A stretch of 64,000 bases of DNA from Dendrophyllia cribrosa (Eukaryota > Cnidaria > Anthozoa > Scleractinia > Dendrophylliidae): assembly GCA_024195265.1 (NCBI GenBank), contig JAJLRJ010000001.1, forward strand, positions 10,094,585 through 10,158,584, in the 5' to 3' direction. Both the position numbers and the translations under genes were made by a program. A model generated the notes under the pieces. It searched no databases, was not told the DNA's origin, and saw only the letters and a program-made list of their open reading frames with translations. The first letter of the stretch is position 1. Each line of letters starts with the position of its first letter. Of the stretch, positions 11,673 to 22,261 are shown one piece after another.

Positions 11673-12488
11673 AGCATTAACTGATAAATAATTGTAGTAT
11701 TAATCCATCAAAGTATTATTAGTGATGAAAAATTCTGGCAACTATTGTGAGCCACTTTACTCTCTGCGGCCGAGATTTGATGTCCGTTATCCGTATTACA
11801 GAGGGTCCGTATTATAGGAATGATTTTTATAGAAAATATATGCATGGGGATTTTGCTGGGGCAAAGTGAAGCGTCCACCACGGAGATGGGAATGGATAGG
11901 CCACGTGTTACGCAGGGAACCGTCAAATGATATCAGAATTGCAATGAGTTGGACACCACTTGGAAGAAGAAGAAGAAGAAGAAGAAGAAGAAGAAGAAGA
12001 AGCCGAAGCCGAAGCCGAAGCCGAAGCCGAAGCCGACGACGACGAAGAAGAAGAAGACGACGAAGAAGACGACGAAGAAGAAGAAGAAAAAGAAGAAGAA
12101 GAAGAAGAAGAAGAAGAAGAAGAAGAAGAAGAGAAGGAGACGACGAAGGAGACGACGAAGGAGACGACGAAGGAGACGACGAAGAAGACGACGACGAAGG
12201 AGACGACGAAGAAGACGACGAAGAAGAAGCAGACCGAAGAAGAAGAAGAAGAAGGAGAAGAAGCAGCAGACCGAAGAAGAAGAAGAAGAAGAAGAAGAAG
12301 AAGAAGAAGAAGAAGAAGAAGAAGAAGAAGAAGAAGCAGACCGAAGAACACGTGGCGAAGATTAGCAGAAAAAGAAAGGAATGAATTGGGTTAGAAGACT
12401 TGGGCTAAGATACAGTTAGCTAACATCAGCAGGCCAGATTGGAGATCTCCTGTTCGCGCCCAATGCGACACTTGCGCGAAAAGGAGCA

Positions 12489-12526
<38 letters not shown>

Positions 12527-12530
12527 GTGA
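11673..12530 (+). mobile_element. LINE 3' fragment with GAA expansion, duplicate copy 2, and true LINE 3' end
   Basis: The second copy repeats the first 300 bp of copy 1 almost exactly (offset 916) and encodes KRPPRRWEWIGHVLRREPSN followed by an AMSWTPLGRRRR run. The linker is expanded into a GAA-rich array (about 11963-12340). Beyond the array the same LINE ORF resumes: PKNTWRRLAEKERNELG, then after a stop KTWAKIQLA and RPDWRSPVRAQCDTC, ending in a (GAT)n tail at about 12487-12524. The two flanks are the two halves of one ORF2 C-terminus, so the triplet array arose inside the element. It is non-functional because it contains a stop after NELG and lacks the upstream RT. Confidence 0.75.
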
Positions 12531-12550
12531 AGCGCCCGTAATAGAGAGCT

Positions 12551-12682
12551 GTGCACTATCGAGTTATGGAGCACGTGGGAAGTTTGGAGAGAACTCAAGA
12601 AGCTAGAGTTGCCCTCGGCGAACTCTTACGCTTCTTTCGTGCTCTCCAAACTTCCGACGTGCTCCATAACTCGATAGTGCAC
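12551..12682. mobile_element. Palindromic MITE (foldback)
   Basis: The left arm (GTGCACTATCGAGTTATGGA, then GCACGTGGGAAGTTTGGAGAG) is a near-perfect reverse complement of the right arm ending at 12682, with a loop of about 50 bp. There is no coding capacity. Its core TCCATAACTCGAT is shared with the foldback at 7264-7390. Confidence 0.7.
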
Positions 12683-12699
12683 GCTAAGGCATGAACCAA

Positions 12700-14306
12700 T
12701 TGTTAATTTCAATAAATATCCTAATAACTAGCTGTATTGACTACTGCAACAGCTTGTTGTATGGACTGCCTGACTGTTAGCTGAACAAACTAAAACGAGT
12801 GCTTAATACTGCAGCTAGGCTAATTTACAGCGCCCAAAAGTTAATAATAATAATAATAATAATAATAACTTTATTGAAGTGTCAATAAAAAATATAGCAG
12901 TTAAAACCACCAATTGGGGACACTATCTAAAATTCTAAAATATCAATTACAATTTACTTAAAATATTCTACACAATAACAGTAACATAAATTCCAAAATA
13001 TCTAAAATATTAATTACAATTTACTTAAAATATTCTACACAATAAAATTCAATTAAGTTCAAGAACTACATAGCGTGCAGTTTTTGCATGCATTGTTTAA
13101 AAATTCATGCAAATCCACTTTCCTGATGGCTTCCTTAAACACATCCAACGATGGTTATTTCCTTATTTCTGGTGAAATTTTGCCCCAAAGAGTAGGGCCT
13201 AGCTATTTTAACGAATGTTTCCCGAAGGTCACTGTCTTAAAACTGGGTACATAAAATTCCTTAACTCTTAAATCAATTGTTAATAATAAAAAGGTCACAT
13301 ACGTATTTAGGACTTAAATTATTTTTTACTTTATACATCAAATATAAAATATTCATTAGTGATGGCAACTTGGCTAAGGTGAGAAGCTGTTCATAAGAAG
13401 AGCTACTGTCACAAAACACCGCCCTTTCTTACACCCGTTCCAGCTTCCTAGAGTCACTTGCCCTACAGAAGTGCCAAATTATGTGACAATATATTAGGTG
13501 TGGCAGAACTGCCACCTTATACAATTGCAATTTAGCATTAGTCTGCCATATTACGCCTCTATTGTGCGAGCTGCACTGGCTTCCAGTCAGGTCACGGATA
13601 CATTTCAAGATTTTACTGCTGACATTCAAGGCGATTCATGGGCTTGCTCCAGTGTATCTTCCAGACCTGGTGGTAATCAAGTCAGCTAACTACAACCTGC
13701 GGTCAACAAACTCACTGCTGCTGAAACTTCCTGCGATCAAGTCGAAGGCTACGTGGGGTGATCTCTCCTTCGCACTGGCTGCGCCCAAACTTTGGAACAG
13801 TCTTCCAAGAGAACTCAAAGAAATACAATCTTTAACAACATTTAAGCGCCACCTAAAGACTTATTTATTTAAATCCGCGTACGGACAATGATTACTGTTA
13901 AGTTATTTTGATCTTATTATACAATATTTTTATTCTGTAAATTTTTTATATTATTAATATGATTCTATATATAGCTTTATCATCTGTAAATGATTCTTAT
14001 TCTAGTTTATATTAGACAATAATTTATAATTATTCTTAATTATTCAGTATAACCCTGGCTCTGAGGAAGACTAGTTCTATTAGTCGAAATATTGGCCATT
14101 TAATAAATCTGCCCTTTGCCATAGTGCCAGCCTTGCATTCAGTTTTGTATTTTCATATTCTTAAATGATTTTAGACATGATATTTAAATATTTATTTTAT
14201 TTTAGTGTAGATAATTACTTATACTTAATTTTAATGCGCTGATCATTTTCATGAATCTTGCGCAATATAAATCATTAAATTATTATTATTATTATTGTTA
14301 TTATTA
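12700..14306 (+). pseudogene. LINE ORF2 3' part (L2/CR1-like), interrupted by a second LINE
   Basis: On the plus strand, 12730-12840 reads CIDYCNSLLYGLPD, then a stop, then LNKLKRVLNTAARLIYSAQK. The same ORF resumes at about 13550 with CELHWLPVRSRIHFKILLL, then TFKAIHGLAPVYLPDL and YNLRSTNS, then APKLWNSLPRELKEI and FKRHLKTYLFKSAYGQ, with a stop at 13889-13891. This is the standard order of the post-RT region of L2/CR1-type elements (DYCNSLLYG, LHWLPV, APKLWNSLP). The element ends near 14240-14306 in GCGCAATATAAATCATTAAA plus a (TTA)n tail. It is broken by a stop and by the insertion at 12841-13545, and the catalytic RT region is missing. Confidence 0.75.
12841..13545 (-). mobile_element. 5'-truncated LINE inserted into another LINE
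   Basis: This segment interrupts the plus-strand LINE between the codons for AARLIYSAQK and TPILCELHWL. It lies on the minus strand. Its 3' end is the (TAA)n tract at 12841-12867 (plus strand). Its 5' portion (13429-13545, minus) encodes AKLQLYKVAVLPHLIYCHII followed by WHFCRASDSRKLERV, the late-RT segment of CR1/L2 elements. The rest (about 12870-13400) shows no long frame and looks like decayed ORF plus 3' UTR. The exact right boundary is uncertain by about 10 bp. Confidence 0.65.
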
Positions 14307-14377
14307 CAAAATGAATTGTTACGTATTTTTTTACTTTAGATGGTGAAATAGAAATCATAAACAAAATCGTTTAATTA

Positions 14378-15102
14378 GGCCCAGTTCAAACGTCGAACTT
14401 TTCATGTGCCGAACCTAATTCCTTCATTTAAGTACATGAAAAGATCGACGTTTGAATCAATTAAGTTCGACATATGTTATTTGGGTCGACCCAAGAATTA
14501 AGTTCGAGTGGGCTACATGGGAAGTTCGACTATGGAGCGACTTCGATTCAAACGTCGAACTTTTCATGTGCCGAACCTAATACATAAATTATGTTAACGT
14601 ATTTTTTCAATATAACCGCGCTTCTGATTGGCTATTTAGTGGGTTTTCGCGCCTTTGCCGACAGAACTCACAGAAGCGTAACGACGGTTACCAGCATTCA
14701 CGTTGTAGATTTTTTAGACAAAAACTGGACAGCTTAAATCGGTTTACTAAAAAGTTGCTTTTCTTTATATCCATAAAGAAATCGTAATGTATTTTAAAAT
14801 TTATGGCGTTACTTTATTTTGTCCAAATATCACGATCACGATCTCCTCAGCTGTCTCCTTGCCATCACAGAACACAAAGCACACTAAAATCAAAACAAGA
14901 ATTTCCAGGCTTGGTGAATTTTACTTTTTTTCGGTTTATTTCCCTGTTTTAAGCAATAAGGATGATATTTCTTTTCGCCACGAATTAGGTTCGGCACATG
15001 TAAAGTTCGACCGTCTGAATCAACAGTCGAACTTAATAGTTTGGGTCGACCTAAATAGGTATTAGGTTCGGCACATGAAAAGTGCGACGTTTGAACTGGG
15101 CC
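14378..15102. mobile_element. MITE with TTA target-site duplication and repeated subterminal motifs
   Basis: The terminal inverted repeats begin GGCCCAGTTCAAACGTCGAA and continue CTTTTCATGTGCCGAACCTAAT. The right end is the reverse complement and finishes TTTGAACTGGGCC. Both ends are flanked by TTA (14375-14377 and 15103-15105), as with PIF/Harbinger-type TWA insertions. The terminal motif TCGAACTTTTCATGTGCCGA recurs inside at about 14553 and, inverted, near 14990, so the ends are multimerised. No transposase is present in the 725 bp. Confidence 0.75.
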
Positions 15103-15105
15103 TTA

Positions 15106-16600
15106 GAGGTCATATTTACTCCAGAACATGACAAGATTAAGTACGTGAGTGGGTTAATAAGAATTATAAAAATTATCATTTATATAGCGCACATATCCAT
15201 AGTTCAAGGCGCTTTACAAATGCATATAAGAAGCAGTAATAAGAAAATACAAAACTAAAAATATAATAATTAATTAAAAGAGTTAGATATCAAGAGTGAA
15301 AGAAGCACCAAAACTATTCCGTGATTTTTTTTTCTTACAAAGATGCAGTTTTCCCACTTAGATACCTATTTGTAAATAATACCCAAAATGCTTTTATTAA
15401 TAATTTAAAAAAATCCTTATCTCCTACACTAAAAGCCTGGGTAGTGATCAAATTTCAAAATGCTATACTGTATTTCTAAAATAGATTTTCACAACAATTT
15501 ACCTGACCTTGTGTACGACCCCACAAGCTTTTTAGCTTTAATTCTTATCGTGTTAAAATAAAGGTTTTATGTTATGTTATGTTTTTTATGTTACGATAAA
15601 TCAAGGAACAAGTATTGAAGTAACGCTAGTTTAGTTTTAGAATTTTTTAAAATGACTTCCCTTTAAAACCAGCTGAAAAAAAAACATCAGCTATCGATTT
15701 TTTTAAATTGTTACGGGTCTTTTTTAGATAGTGAAATAAAAATCTTAAACAAAATCGTTTAAATATTAGAGGTCATATTTGCCACAGAACATGTCAAGAA
15801 TAAGTAAGTGAGTGGGTTAAGTGATCGAGAATGAGGGAAATTATTCTTCTTACAAAGATATTTTTGCAGTAGGAGGTACCCGCCTACTTCGAAATAAAAA
15901 AATGTAAAAAGTTAAAACCTCAAGGTGTGAAATGTAAATCTCTTTTCAACTTAACACGTTAAGTGATGAGATATAAAATTGTACTTTGACTCTTAATATC
16001 CAGTTTCGTTTTCAAATATTTTAAGAAAAATATAAATATCATTTCAACCGGAAATGGTAATATTGTGAAAAGTTAAAGTCTATTTTTTTAATTATTCAAA
16101 AAAAAAATCGTTTTCTAACAGATTCATTTAATTGGCGTGCGTCTCAATGAATTAAATAAAAATTACGGGGAGCTGCATATAATTAGCTTTCGCTGAAAAA
16201 AAAAAATAAACATATTTATTTATTATGAACATAAAAACGAACTTACAGCCAATTTGAACAATGGAATCATTTAGAACCACGTAGGATCTTTTTTTTTTTA
16301 TTTTTAACAAATACATATTAAAACTGCCGTGTTTCACGAAGCTGGAGCCGAACATTGCATAAATCCTACAAAAAGATGTTTCCTTTTTTAAAAGCTTTTA
16401 ATGTATTAATTTCAGATCCTCTTAATAAATATTCACCACGCAGTCAATGAACACCATTTTGCGTTGCGATTGGGTATTAATGGCGTGAACGTTTAACAAA
16501 AGATTTCGCGCCATTCAAAACCACAGCGTAACCGTGAAACGGGCTTTTTGTTGGCGGCTTTTTAACTCTTTCGCGCCAAATCATATAGAAAATTTTAAAA
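15106..16600. other. AT-rich intergenic DNA upstream of the first K2P gene
   Basis: No gene is visible. A short block near 15170-15225 (TTATATAGCGCACATATCC, then AAGGCGCTTTACAAATG) is the kind of sequence found at the 3' ends of some dispersed metazoan retroelements. A direct repeat of about 60 bp (TAGAGGTCATATTTAC-CCAGAACATG...GTGAGTGGGTTAA) occurs near 15104-15156 and 15765-15820. The region 16440-16607 just before the K2P start codon is the likely promoter/5' UTR, but no core element can be defined with confidence. Confidence 0.4.
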
Positions 16601-16607
16601 ATTTATT

Positions 16608-18981
16608 ATGAAAAAGGAAACGAAGCGTTTGATAGTCCGTGGAACATTTTTCGTGATTTATTTAGCACTGGGCATGGTGGTTTTTAGATTGCTCGAGTCA
16701 CATAACGAACAACTCGGCATGTTAAAAGCGAAGAAAGCGATCGATCGCATGTTCGTAAAGTATAACATAAGCGAGGAGGAGATGAGAGAATTCGTCAAAA
16801 TTATCACAGAAGCGGAAAGTTGGGGCTACACGAATGGTTGGTTAGAAAAATGGAGTTTCACGGGGTCGTTGTTCTTTTCCGGAACAGTTATTACCACAAT
16901 AGGTAAGTTTTTTGTTGTTGAGGTTTTTGTTTTGAATTTATTCAGTTCGTATTTGTATTGTTCGCTCAACTTGAAATTACCGTACAAAAGGTTTGTAACT
17001 ATAAGCTTAATTCTAACTTAACGAAGACTAAGAAAAAGTTCCCTTATTTTAGTGTCTTTCGTTAAAAAAAATGAACGTGAAACAAACAATTTCAGAGTAG
17101 AATTATTCACAGTTTCTCGACGTTTCGACCTGTAATAAATGTATTGTCCGGCAGTATTTCAAGCAACAAAATTACCTTAAACCCGGCAGGCCTACTACAA
17201 TAATTTTATTGATTAATATCATATTTTCGTTTCTTGTTTGGAATAAAACAAAATTAATTCTGAAAAGAAACGCCAGTCGTTAAAAGTGACAGTTGAAGGA
17301 ACGAAAATGACATATGTTCTCCCTTGTTGGGAAAGACACGGTTGAAAATTAACATTTTGTTCAGAGTCCGAGTAAAAACCAGCGTCATATTATTAAAGAT
17401 CACACGAACGATTTTAAAAAATGGCACGGTCATTCAAAGCCATCAAATCAATTTGGTAATTAAAGAGACTAGGTTTTTCAGTATGAGTTATTGAAAACGC
17501 CATGCAGCTGGCCATTTAACTGCTAAAGCTTAAACCTCGAGTGATGAAACAGAGTATCGACACAGTACTAACTTTTAAGTCCCACTCTGTGAATGAAATC
17601 CTACAGTAGCATTGAAAATAAAAGTTCATCAGAAGTACTTTCCTCAAGTATTGTTTGTTTGTTTTTTTAGTTTTACCATATGAAATTTCAGCTTTTTCCT
17701 GAAATTAGATTATAATCATAAATATAACTTGCACGTGGCGTTTTCTGTAGCTAGCGACGACAAAGCGACAAATGTAAACAATAATATATAACATGAGAAT
17801 AAATTAGAAACACAACGGCCACTCTAGATAGCGTGTTATCGGACAGGTGCACTGTTTAAAGATCATCCAATCTGAAACACTATTAATATTCATTATTTAA
17901 ATGTGCCTCTTTAAAGTGTGGTAAATTGTCTGGATCTTTGGTTTTAGAATGTGCATTTCTCCCAGAAAGAATCCTCTTAATGAGAGTAAGAGTGAAATAT
18001 ATCTTCACCATGTTGTTATAACAGCCTCGTTGGCGCATTTTCCTGTTGTTCAATCTCAACTTTATAATAGATAATAATTAAGTAAGTTTTGCATTATTTA
18101 TTTGAAAGCACGAAACATTCAAATTCAGTTAATAGCCGAATTTCAACCAGCTTAAGTGGTTTTTAATTGAATTTTTATATAATATCGAAAGAATTATAAA
18201 TTATATCTTCTCAATAAAATTATTTCATTTATTTATCGCATACAAACACATGTTCACACATGCAATAATAAGCATAATTAGTATACAATGTACACCATGT
18301 AAGCCAGGGAAAAGTGTATAACCTGTTTTACGCGCACTCTGATTGGCTTACACAAACTCGGGATACTATTCGAACCTTATAAATCATCACCTTTTTTACT
18401 TCATCTTAACAGGCTATGGTCACTTCGCCCCTAAAACCGTGCCAGGTCGCCTCTTTTGTATGATTTACGCGCTATTTGGAATACCGGTCACATGGCTAAT
18501 GCTGACATCTCTGGGAAGAAAGATCGTGGAATACATCGGCATTACGTTACAAAACAGAGAATGCAGACCAGAAAGCAAACTGTATAACGTGTTGTGTCTA
18601 CTGGTTGCTGTTGCGTTAGCCTGTTTCGTCATGACAGTGATCGCAATGGTGGGAATGTTTGTCGAAAACTGGACATTTTTCGAAGGGGTTTATTTTGCGT
18701 TTATCAGCTTGACTACTATAGGATTTGGGGATTATGTGCCCATGCATCCTAACTACAACTCTGAAGAAGCGGAACGATCTTCCTTCTCGATCTCCTTGTT
18801 TGTATTGTTCTGCTTTCTATTGTTTTCGTTCGGACTTGCTGTAAACTCGAGTGTGTTACTGTCGATACGGAAAATAATGGAGGATAAAGCGATTTTTGGT
18901 TTTCAATCACTATATAACAGCAGTGAAAGTGACGAGGAAGAAGATGTCGAGGAAGAGGTGACCAGACAAACAAGAGAATGA
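16608..18981 (+). CDS. Two-pore domain potassium channel (K2P/KCNK family), gene 1
   Basis: Two exons, 16608-16902 and 18413-18981, encode 287 residues. The donor is G|GTAAGT after ACC ACA ATA, and the acceptor is TTAACAG|GC TAT GGT. K2P channels form dimers that carry background potassium current at the plasma membrane. The expected architecture is complete: TM1 (about residues 9-29), an extracellular cap with a YNIS sequon, pore loop 1 with filter TIGYG (Gly99-Gly101) followed by His102, TM2 with YALFGIPVTWLML, TM3 (LVAVALACFVMTVIAMVGMF), pore loop 2 with TTIGFGD (Gly202-Asp205), TM4, and a short acidic tail with an ESDEEEDVEEEV run. The cap cysteine that pairs the subunits in TWIK-type channels is absent. 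A histidine directly after GYG is the external pH sensor in TASK channels; whether it works here is unknown. The intron lies in the first glycine codon of GYG (phase 1), as in the neighbour at 24116. Several AT-rich kilobases separate them. A possible poly(A) signal AATAAA lies at 19368. The subfamily is not assigned. Confidence 0.93.
16903..18412 (+). other. Intron of K2P gene 1
   Basis: The intron is about 1.5 kb with GT-AG ends, phase 1, AT-rich. I see no exon, RNA gene or clear transposon in it. The plus-strand frame that runs on past 16902 to 17021 is intron read-through. Confidence 0.85.
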
Positions 18982-19135
18982 TATAGGAAAACTTATTAGG
19001 AAATGTTTCTATTTATGGTAAGAGATTGATGATAACTAGGAGAGCTGAAAGTTATAAATCCTAGTCTTACCAGCGACGCAGGCCACCCGCGCCAACCTCG
19101 TTCCCTGGAGAGAGAGGCTGAGAACGAGGATTGCA

Positions 19136-19250
19136 CACGTGAAAAGCTAAGCGCAAGTGAAAGCCTAAGCGCGCGTGAAAACCTAAGCGTACGTGAAAGC
19201 CTAAGCGCACGTGCAAGCCTAAGCGCACGTGAAAGCCTAAGCGTTGCTTT
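19136..19250. repeat. 18-bp minisatellite, about six copies
   Basis: The tandem unit is GCGCACGTGAAAGCCTAA with substitutions. Each unit contains or nearly contains CACGTG or ACGTGA. The 18-bp period keeps frame, so the minus strand shows a chance repeat peptide (LGFHVR). It sits about 150 bp after the stop of the first K2P gene, probably within or near its 3' UTR. Just before it (19090-19130) is a CCTCGTTCC...GAACGAGG inverted motif that also appears at other repeats in the window. Confidence 0.65.
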
Positions 19251-19869
19251 GACAGCACGTTATGTCAACGTGAAAACAGGCTCAACGCAAGAGCAATGAT
19301 CAAATTTTCTATTCTCTTGTGCAGTAGCGTATGCTTGTGTCGTGTTTATGTTTGTGCTTGCGTTGCTAATAAAAGACGATCGTGAAAGAAAGCCATCAGT
19401 CTTTAAAAGATTATCACTCTTGCAAGCTCACACGTTTTTTAAGTGGTAAAATAAATACACTGGTATTTAGTTTTAGAGTAAAAACCTAACATTTAAGTAG
19501 TAGATAAAATATGAGCGGAAGATGTGTATGGGTGTTTAAAGAATGAGTAGAGATCTGTATGAAAAGTTAATAAATACTAATTAGCTGAGAAGGTGTCTGT
19601 ATCAAAAGTTAATTCTACTGTTTAGTAATTCATCAACTCAGTTGATTTGTATTGGGGTTTACAGAGGCGTACATGTGACTCAAATACCACCTATTGATTT
19701 GTCATAACTGTCATGAATTATTAATGAATTTTATAGAGCAGTTTTCAATTGAGTGTGGTAAAACTAAAACCAAAGTAATTACTCTGACCAATCACAGCAG
19801 TCGTAAATAATCCAATGAACCAATCAGAGCTCGAAGCAATTACATGTCGGCGGCGCTGATTTCCCTTTC

Positions 19870-19995
19870 GTAAACGGTCGATGCCATTTTTAACGGTCGA
19901 TGCCATTATTAGCAAACGGTCGATGCCATTTTTAACGGTCGATGCCATTATTAGCAAACGGTCGATGCCATTTTTAACGGTCGATGCCATCATTA
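19870..19995. repeat. 42-bp minisatellite, three copies
   Basis: Three tandem copies of a unit are present. Each unit is made of two similar halves, AACGGTCGATGCCATTTTT and AACGGTCGATGCCATTATTA followed by GCA. The end of the array and the far arm of the host element both carry the motif GGTCGATGC or GACCGTTTACG, so the array probably grew from a subterminal motif of the MITE. Confidence 0.7.
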
Positions 19996-20227
19996 GCATT
20001 CATTAGTAACCAAGCCTTTTTGTAATGGTCGATGCTATTTCTCTCTAGTTTATGCCTGGATTGGGACGAAAATAGGCTATCATTATTAGATAAAATTGGG
20101 CCTAGGTAAAGCGATTATTAGATCTAAGCTAGATTCGCGGTTACGTAAGATTTAGGGTTAGGGTGACTCGTTATTGATATATATTAAGAAAAGCAAAACT
20201 TATAATTAAATTTTTCTTGGATTTGCC

Positions 20228-20298
20228 GGATCAACCCAGTGGTCTAGTGGTAAGAGAGAGATGTTAGCATGCAGAGGTTCCGGGTTCGATTCCAGGTA
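20228..20298 (+). other. tRNA-like / SINE-like segment with Pol III boxes
   Basis: An A-box-like block (TGGTCTAGTGG, about 20239-20250) and a perfect-looking B box (GGTTCGATTCC, about 20283-20293) stand at tRNA-like spacing inside the MITE at 19736-20580. The acceptor arms do not pair well, so I do not call a functional tRNA. It may be a tRNA pseudogene or the head of a tRNA-derived SINE. Confidence 0.4.
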
Positions 20299-21696
20299 AT
20301 TATATTCCATTTTTCTTTTTCTGATAGAAAAAATAATTCTAAAATTGGTAAGAAATTTTTCTAAGTGTCGCTAAAATGGCAACGACCGTTTACGAAAGGG
20401 AAATGCGCGTCGGCGGCGCCACGCGCGGGAAAACGCGTGCGATCAAGTCACGATTGGTTTTGGTTTTACTTGTGATTGGTCGAGAAAGTGGCGCGAGATT
20501 TTTTATCCAATCACAAAGCGTAGCAATGAAAAACCAAAGCAATTGTGTAATTACTTTTCACACTCAATTGAAAACTGCTCTGATGTTGATTTAAAATCGA
20601 TCGATCAATCCTTTATTTAACGTGGTCAGTACGCTTAGCTTAAGAGGTAGTTTCCAGGTACGCTGCGAAATAATAAAGAGTTGAAAATAAATTTATGTTT
20701 TCTGAGCGAGTAAGTTGATAAAGCTATAAACGGCAAAGAGCAAACTATGCGATCTCAGTGGCTTACGCATGCGCAGAGTCAAATCACCTGAATATTGGCC
20801 ACGTCTCAACATAGCATAAACGACATCGGGCAGAGATAGGACTCGAAAGTTCTAAGTTACACATGCGAAAATATTCGCCTTTCCTCACACAAAGAGCTAA
20901 ATGACTACACTAGGTTGTTCTTTAGTGAACATGCGGCAAGCTAAGTGTTAGAATAGATAAGTGGCGGTTTTCGTCCCCAGAGCCGCCTGTCCGTTTTCGA
21001 TGGGGTGGAGCCTAAGCCAGCTAAGAAGGACATGCAGCTATCTGGACGTGTACGTGAAAATGTACCGTATTTCCTCGATTAAACGCCGGGGGCGTTCATT
21101 TAAAACTCGGCCACGCGGACCCGGCGTTTATTCCAGGCTTGGCGTTCCTTGAAAAATAGACTTAAAGTTAAAGTTAAGACAATCGATTCTAGATAAATTA
21201 TAGGTCAAGGGGGGTGATTGCATTCATTTAGCACGTTTTATGGGCATTAAACTATTGTAAATGATAGTTGCTAGGGCCGTTGCTATGGGAAAATTATATA
21301 CCACTATTCACTTATCTTATAGTTCACTTGTTTAGTGCTGCAAATTTAGTGAAATTCTTTCAAAATGGTATTCTCAAGTGTGTGAAGATTACAATTTTGC
21401 CGGCATTTAAAAAAAACGTTGCGCGCTCGACATCGTATTTTCGGTATAGAAGACCCTCTCGCTGTTTTTTTTTTTAATCATTGAAATTTGGTTGCATAGA
21501 TGAACCATCCAATTGTTGGAAGGAGCAGCGTAAATCTAGAAAAACTTGTTTTAAAACTACATAAATTCGAAGAGTGGATCTTAAAATTCTAGATCTACTG
21601 AGCAAACGTCTGTCAGGGGCTCAAGCGTCTGTATACTGAGGCGTAAAGCAAAAAAATTCTAACGCAGGAAATTGAATGCGCTTTAACTTAGTCATG

Positions 21697-22261
21697 TAAG
21701 GTTGGTTCTCATATAATCGTTCCGGTCGCCCCGGTCGTCCGAGTCGTTTCAAAAGTTTTTTGCAAACGACTCAGAAGATCGGGAGCGATATGGGTTCCGA
21801 TATGGGTTCCCATATGATCGTCCCGGTATTCCCGAACGTCAATAGCGCGGTCGTAAACTGGATCCGACAACATGTTTTGGGCGCGAGAATCGTAAAAACA
21901 TGGTCGCTGTTAAAGCAGAGTTAAACTCCGAAGTTGTCGCCATTTTGGAACTGGTGGAGCTATGAATACTGGGAAATAATAGTGCATTCTGGGGTAGATT
22001 TGGGCCGCTTAGATCGCTTCAGTCGTCCCGGTCGCCTGAGAGTAGTTCTCATATGATCGTCCCCGATTTTTCACGATCGTCCCAGTCGTCTGGATAGAAC
22101 ACAGTTCTATCCAAGCGACCGCGATCGTCCCAGCCTCCGGGTCGTTTGCGATCGTCCCGGGTCGTCTCAGAAGTGTTCTCATATAATCGTCCCGGTCGTC
22201 CGTGCACTTTTTGAAACGACTCGGACGATCGGGACGACCGGGACGATGAGAACCAGCCTTA
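21697..22261. mobile_element. MITE with CGGTCGTCC-rich inverted ends
   Basis: The left end (TAAGGTTGGTTCTCATATAA, then TCGTTCCGGTCGCCCCGGTCG) and the right end (GACGACCGGGACGATGAGAA, then CCAGCCTTA) are inverted repeats. The interior has many copies of GATCGTCCCGGTCGTC-like motifs in both orientations. A truncated, inverted relative lies at about 32785-32995; both contain the block around ACAACATGTTTTGGGCGCGA / AGTTAAACTCCGAAGTTGTC. No protein is encoded. Confidence 0.7.

Larger units (their letters stand above)
19736..20580. mobile_element. MITE-like element with nested minisatellite and tRNA-like insertion
   Basis: The ends GAGCAGTTTTCAATTGAGTG and CACTCAATTGAAAACTGCTC are perfect inverted repeats. 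Subterminal blocks are also inverted (CCAATCA, TTTCCCTTTCGTAAACGGTC against GACCGTTTACGAAAGGGAAA). It belongs to the same family as 2737-3012 but is three times longer because of internal material: a 42-bp minisatellite (19870-19995) and a tRNA-like segment (about 20226-20300). There is no transposase; the small reading frames are chance. Confidence 0.75.

Noticed and set aside
10950..12394. Long poly-Asp/Glu, poly-Lys/Thr, poly-Arg and poly-Ser frames on both strands
   Set aside because: All arise from one GAA/GAC triplet array inside a LINE fragment. Open frames in several phases at once show that they are compositional.
18749..18973. Antisense 74-codon frame in the first K2P gene
   Set aside because: It is antisense to a well-supported exon and has no motif.
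20145..20170. Telomere-like TTAGGG repeats
   Set aside because: Only two partial units (TTAGGGTTAGGG) are present inside a MITE, too few to mean anything.
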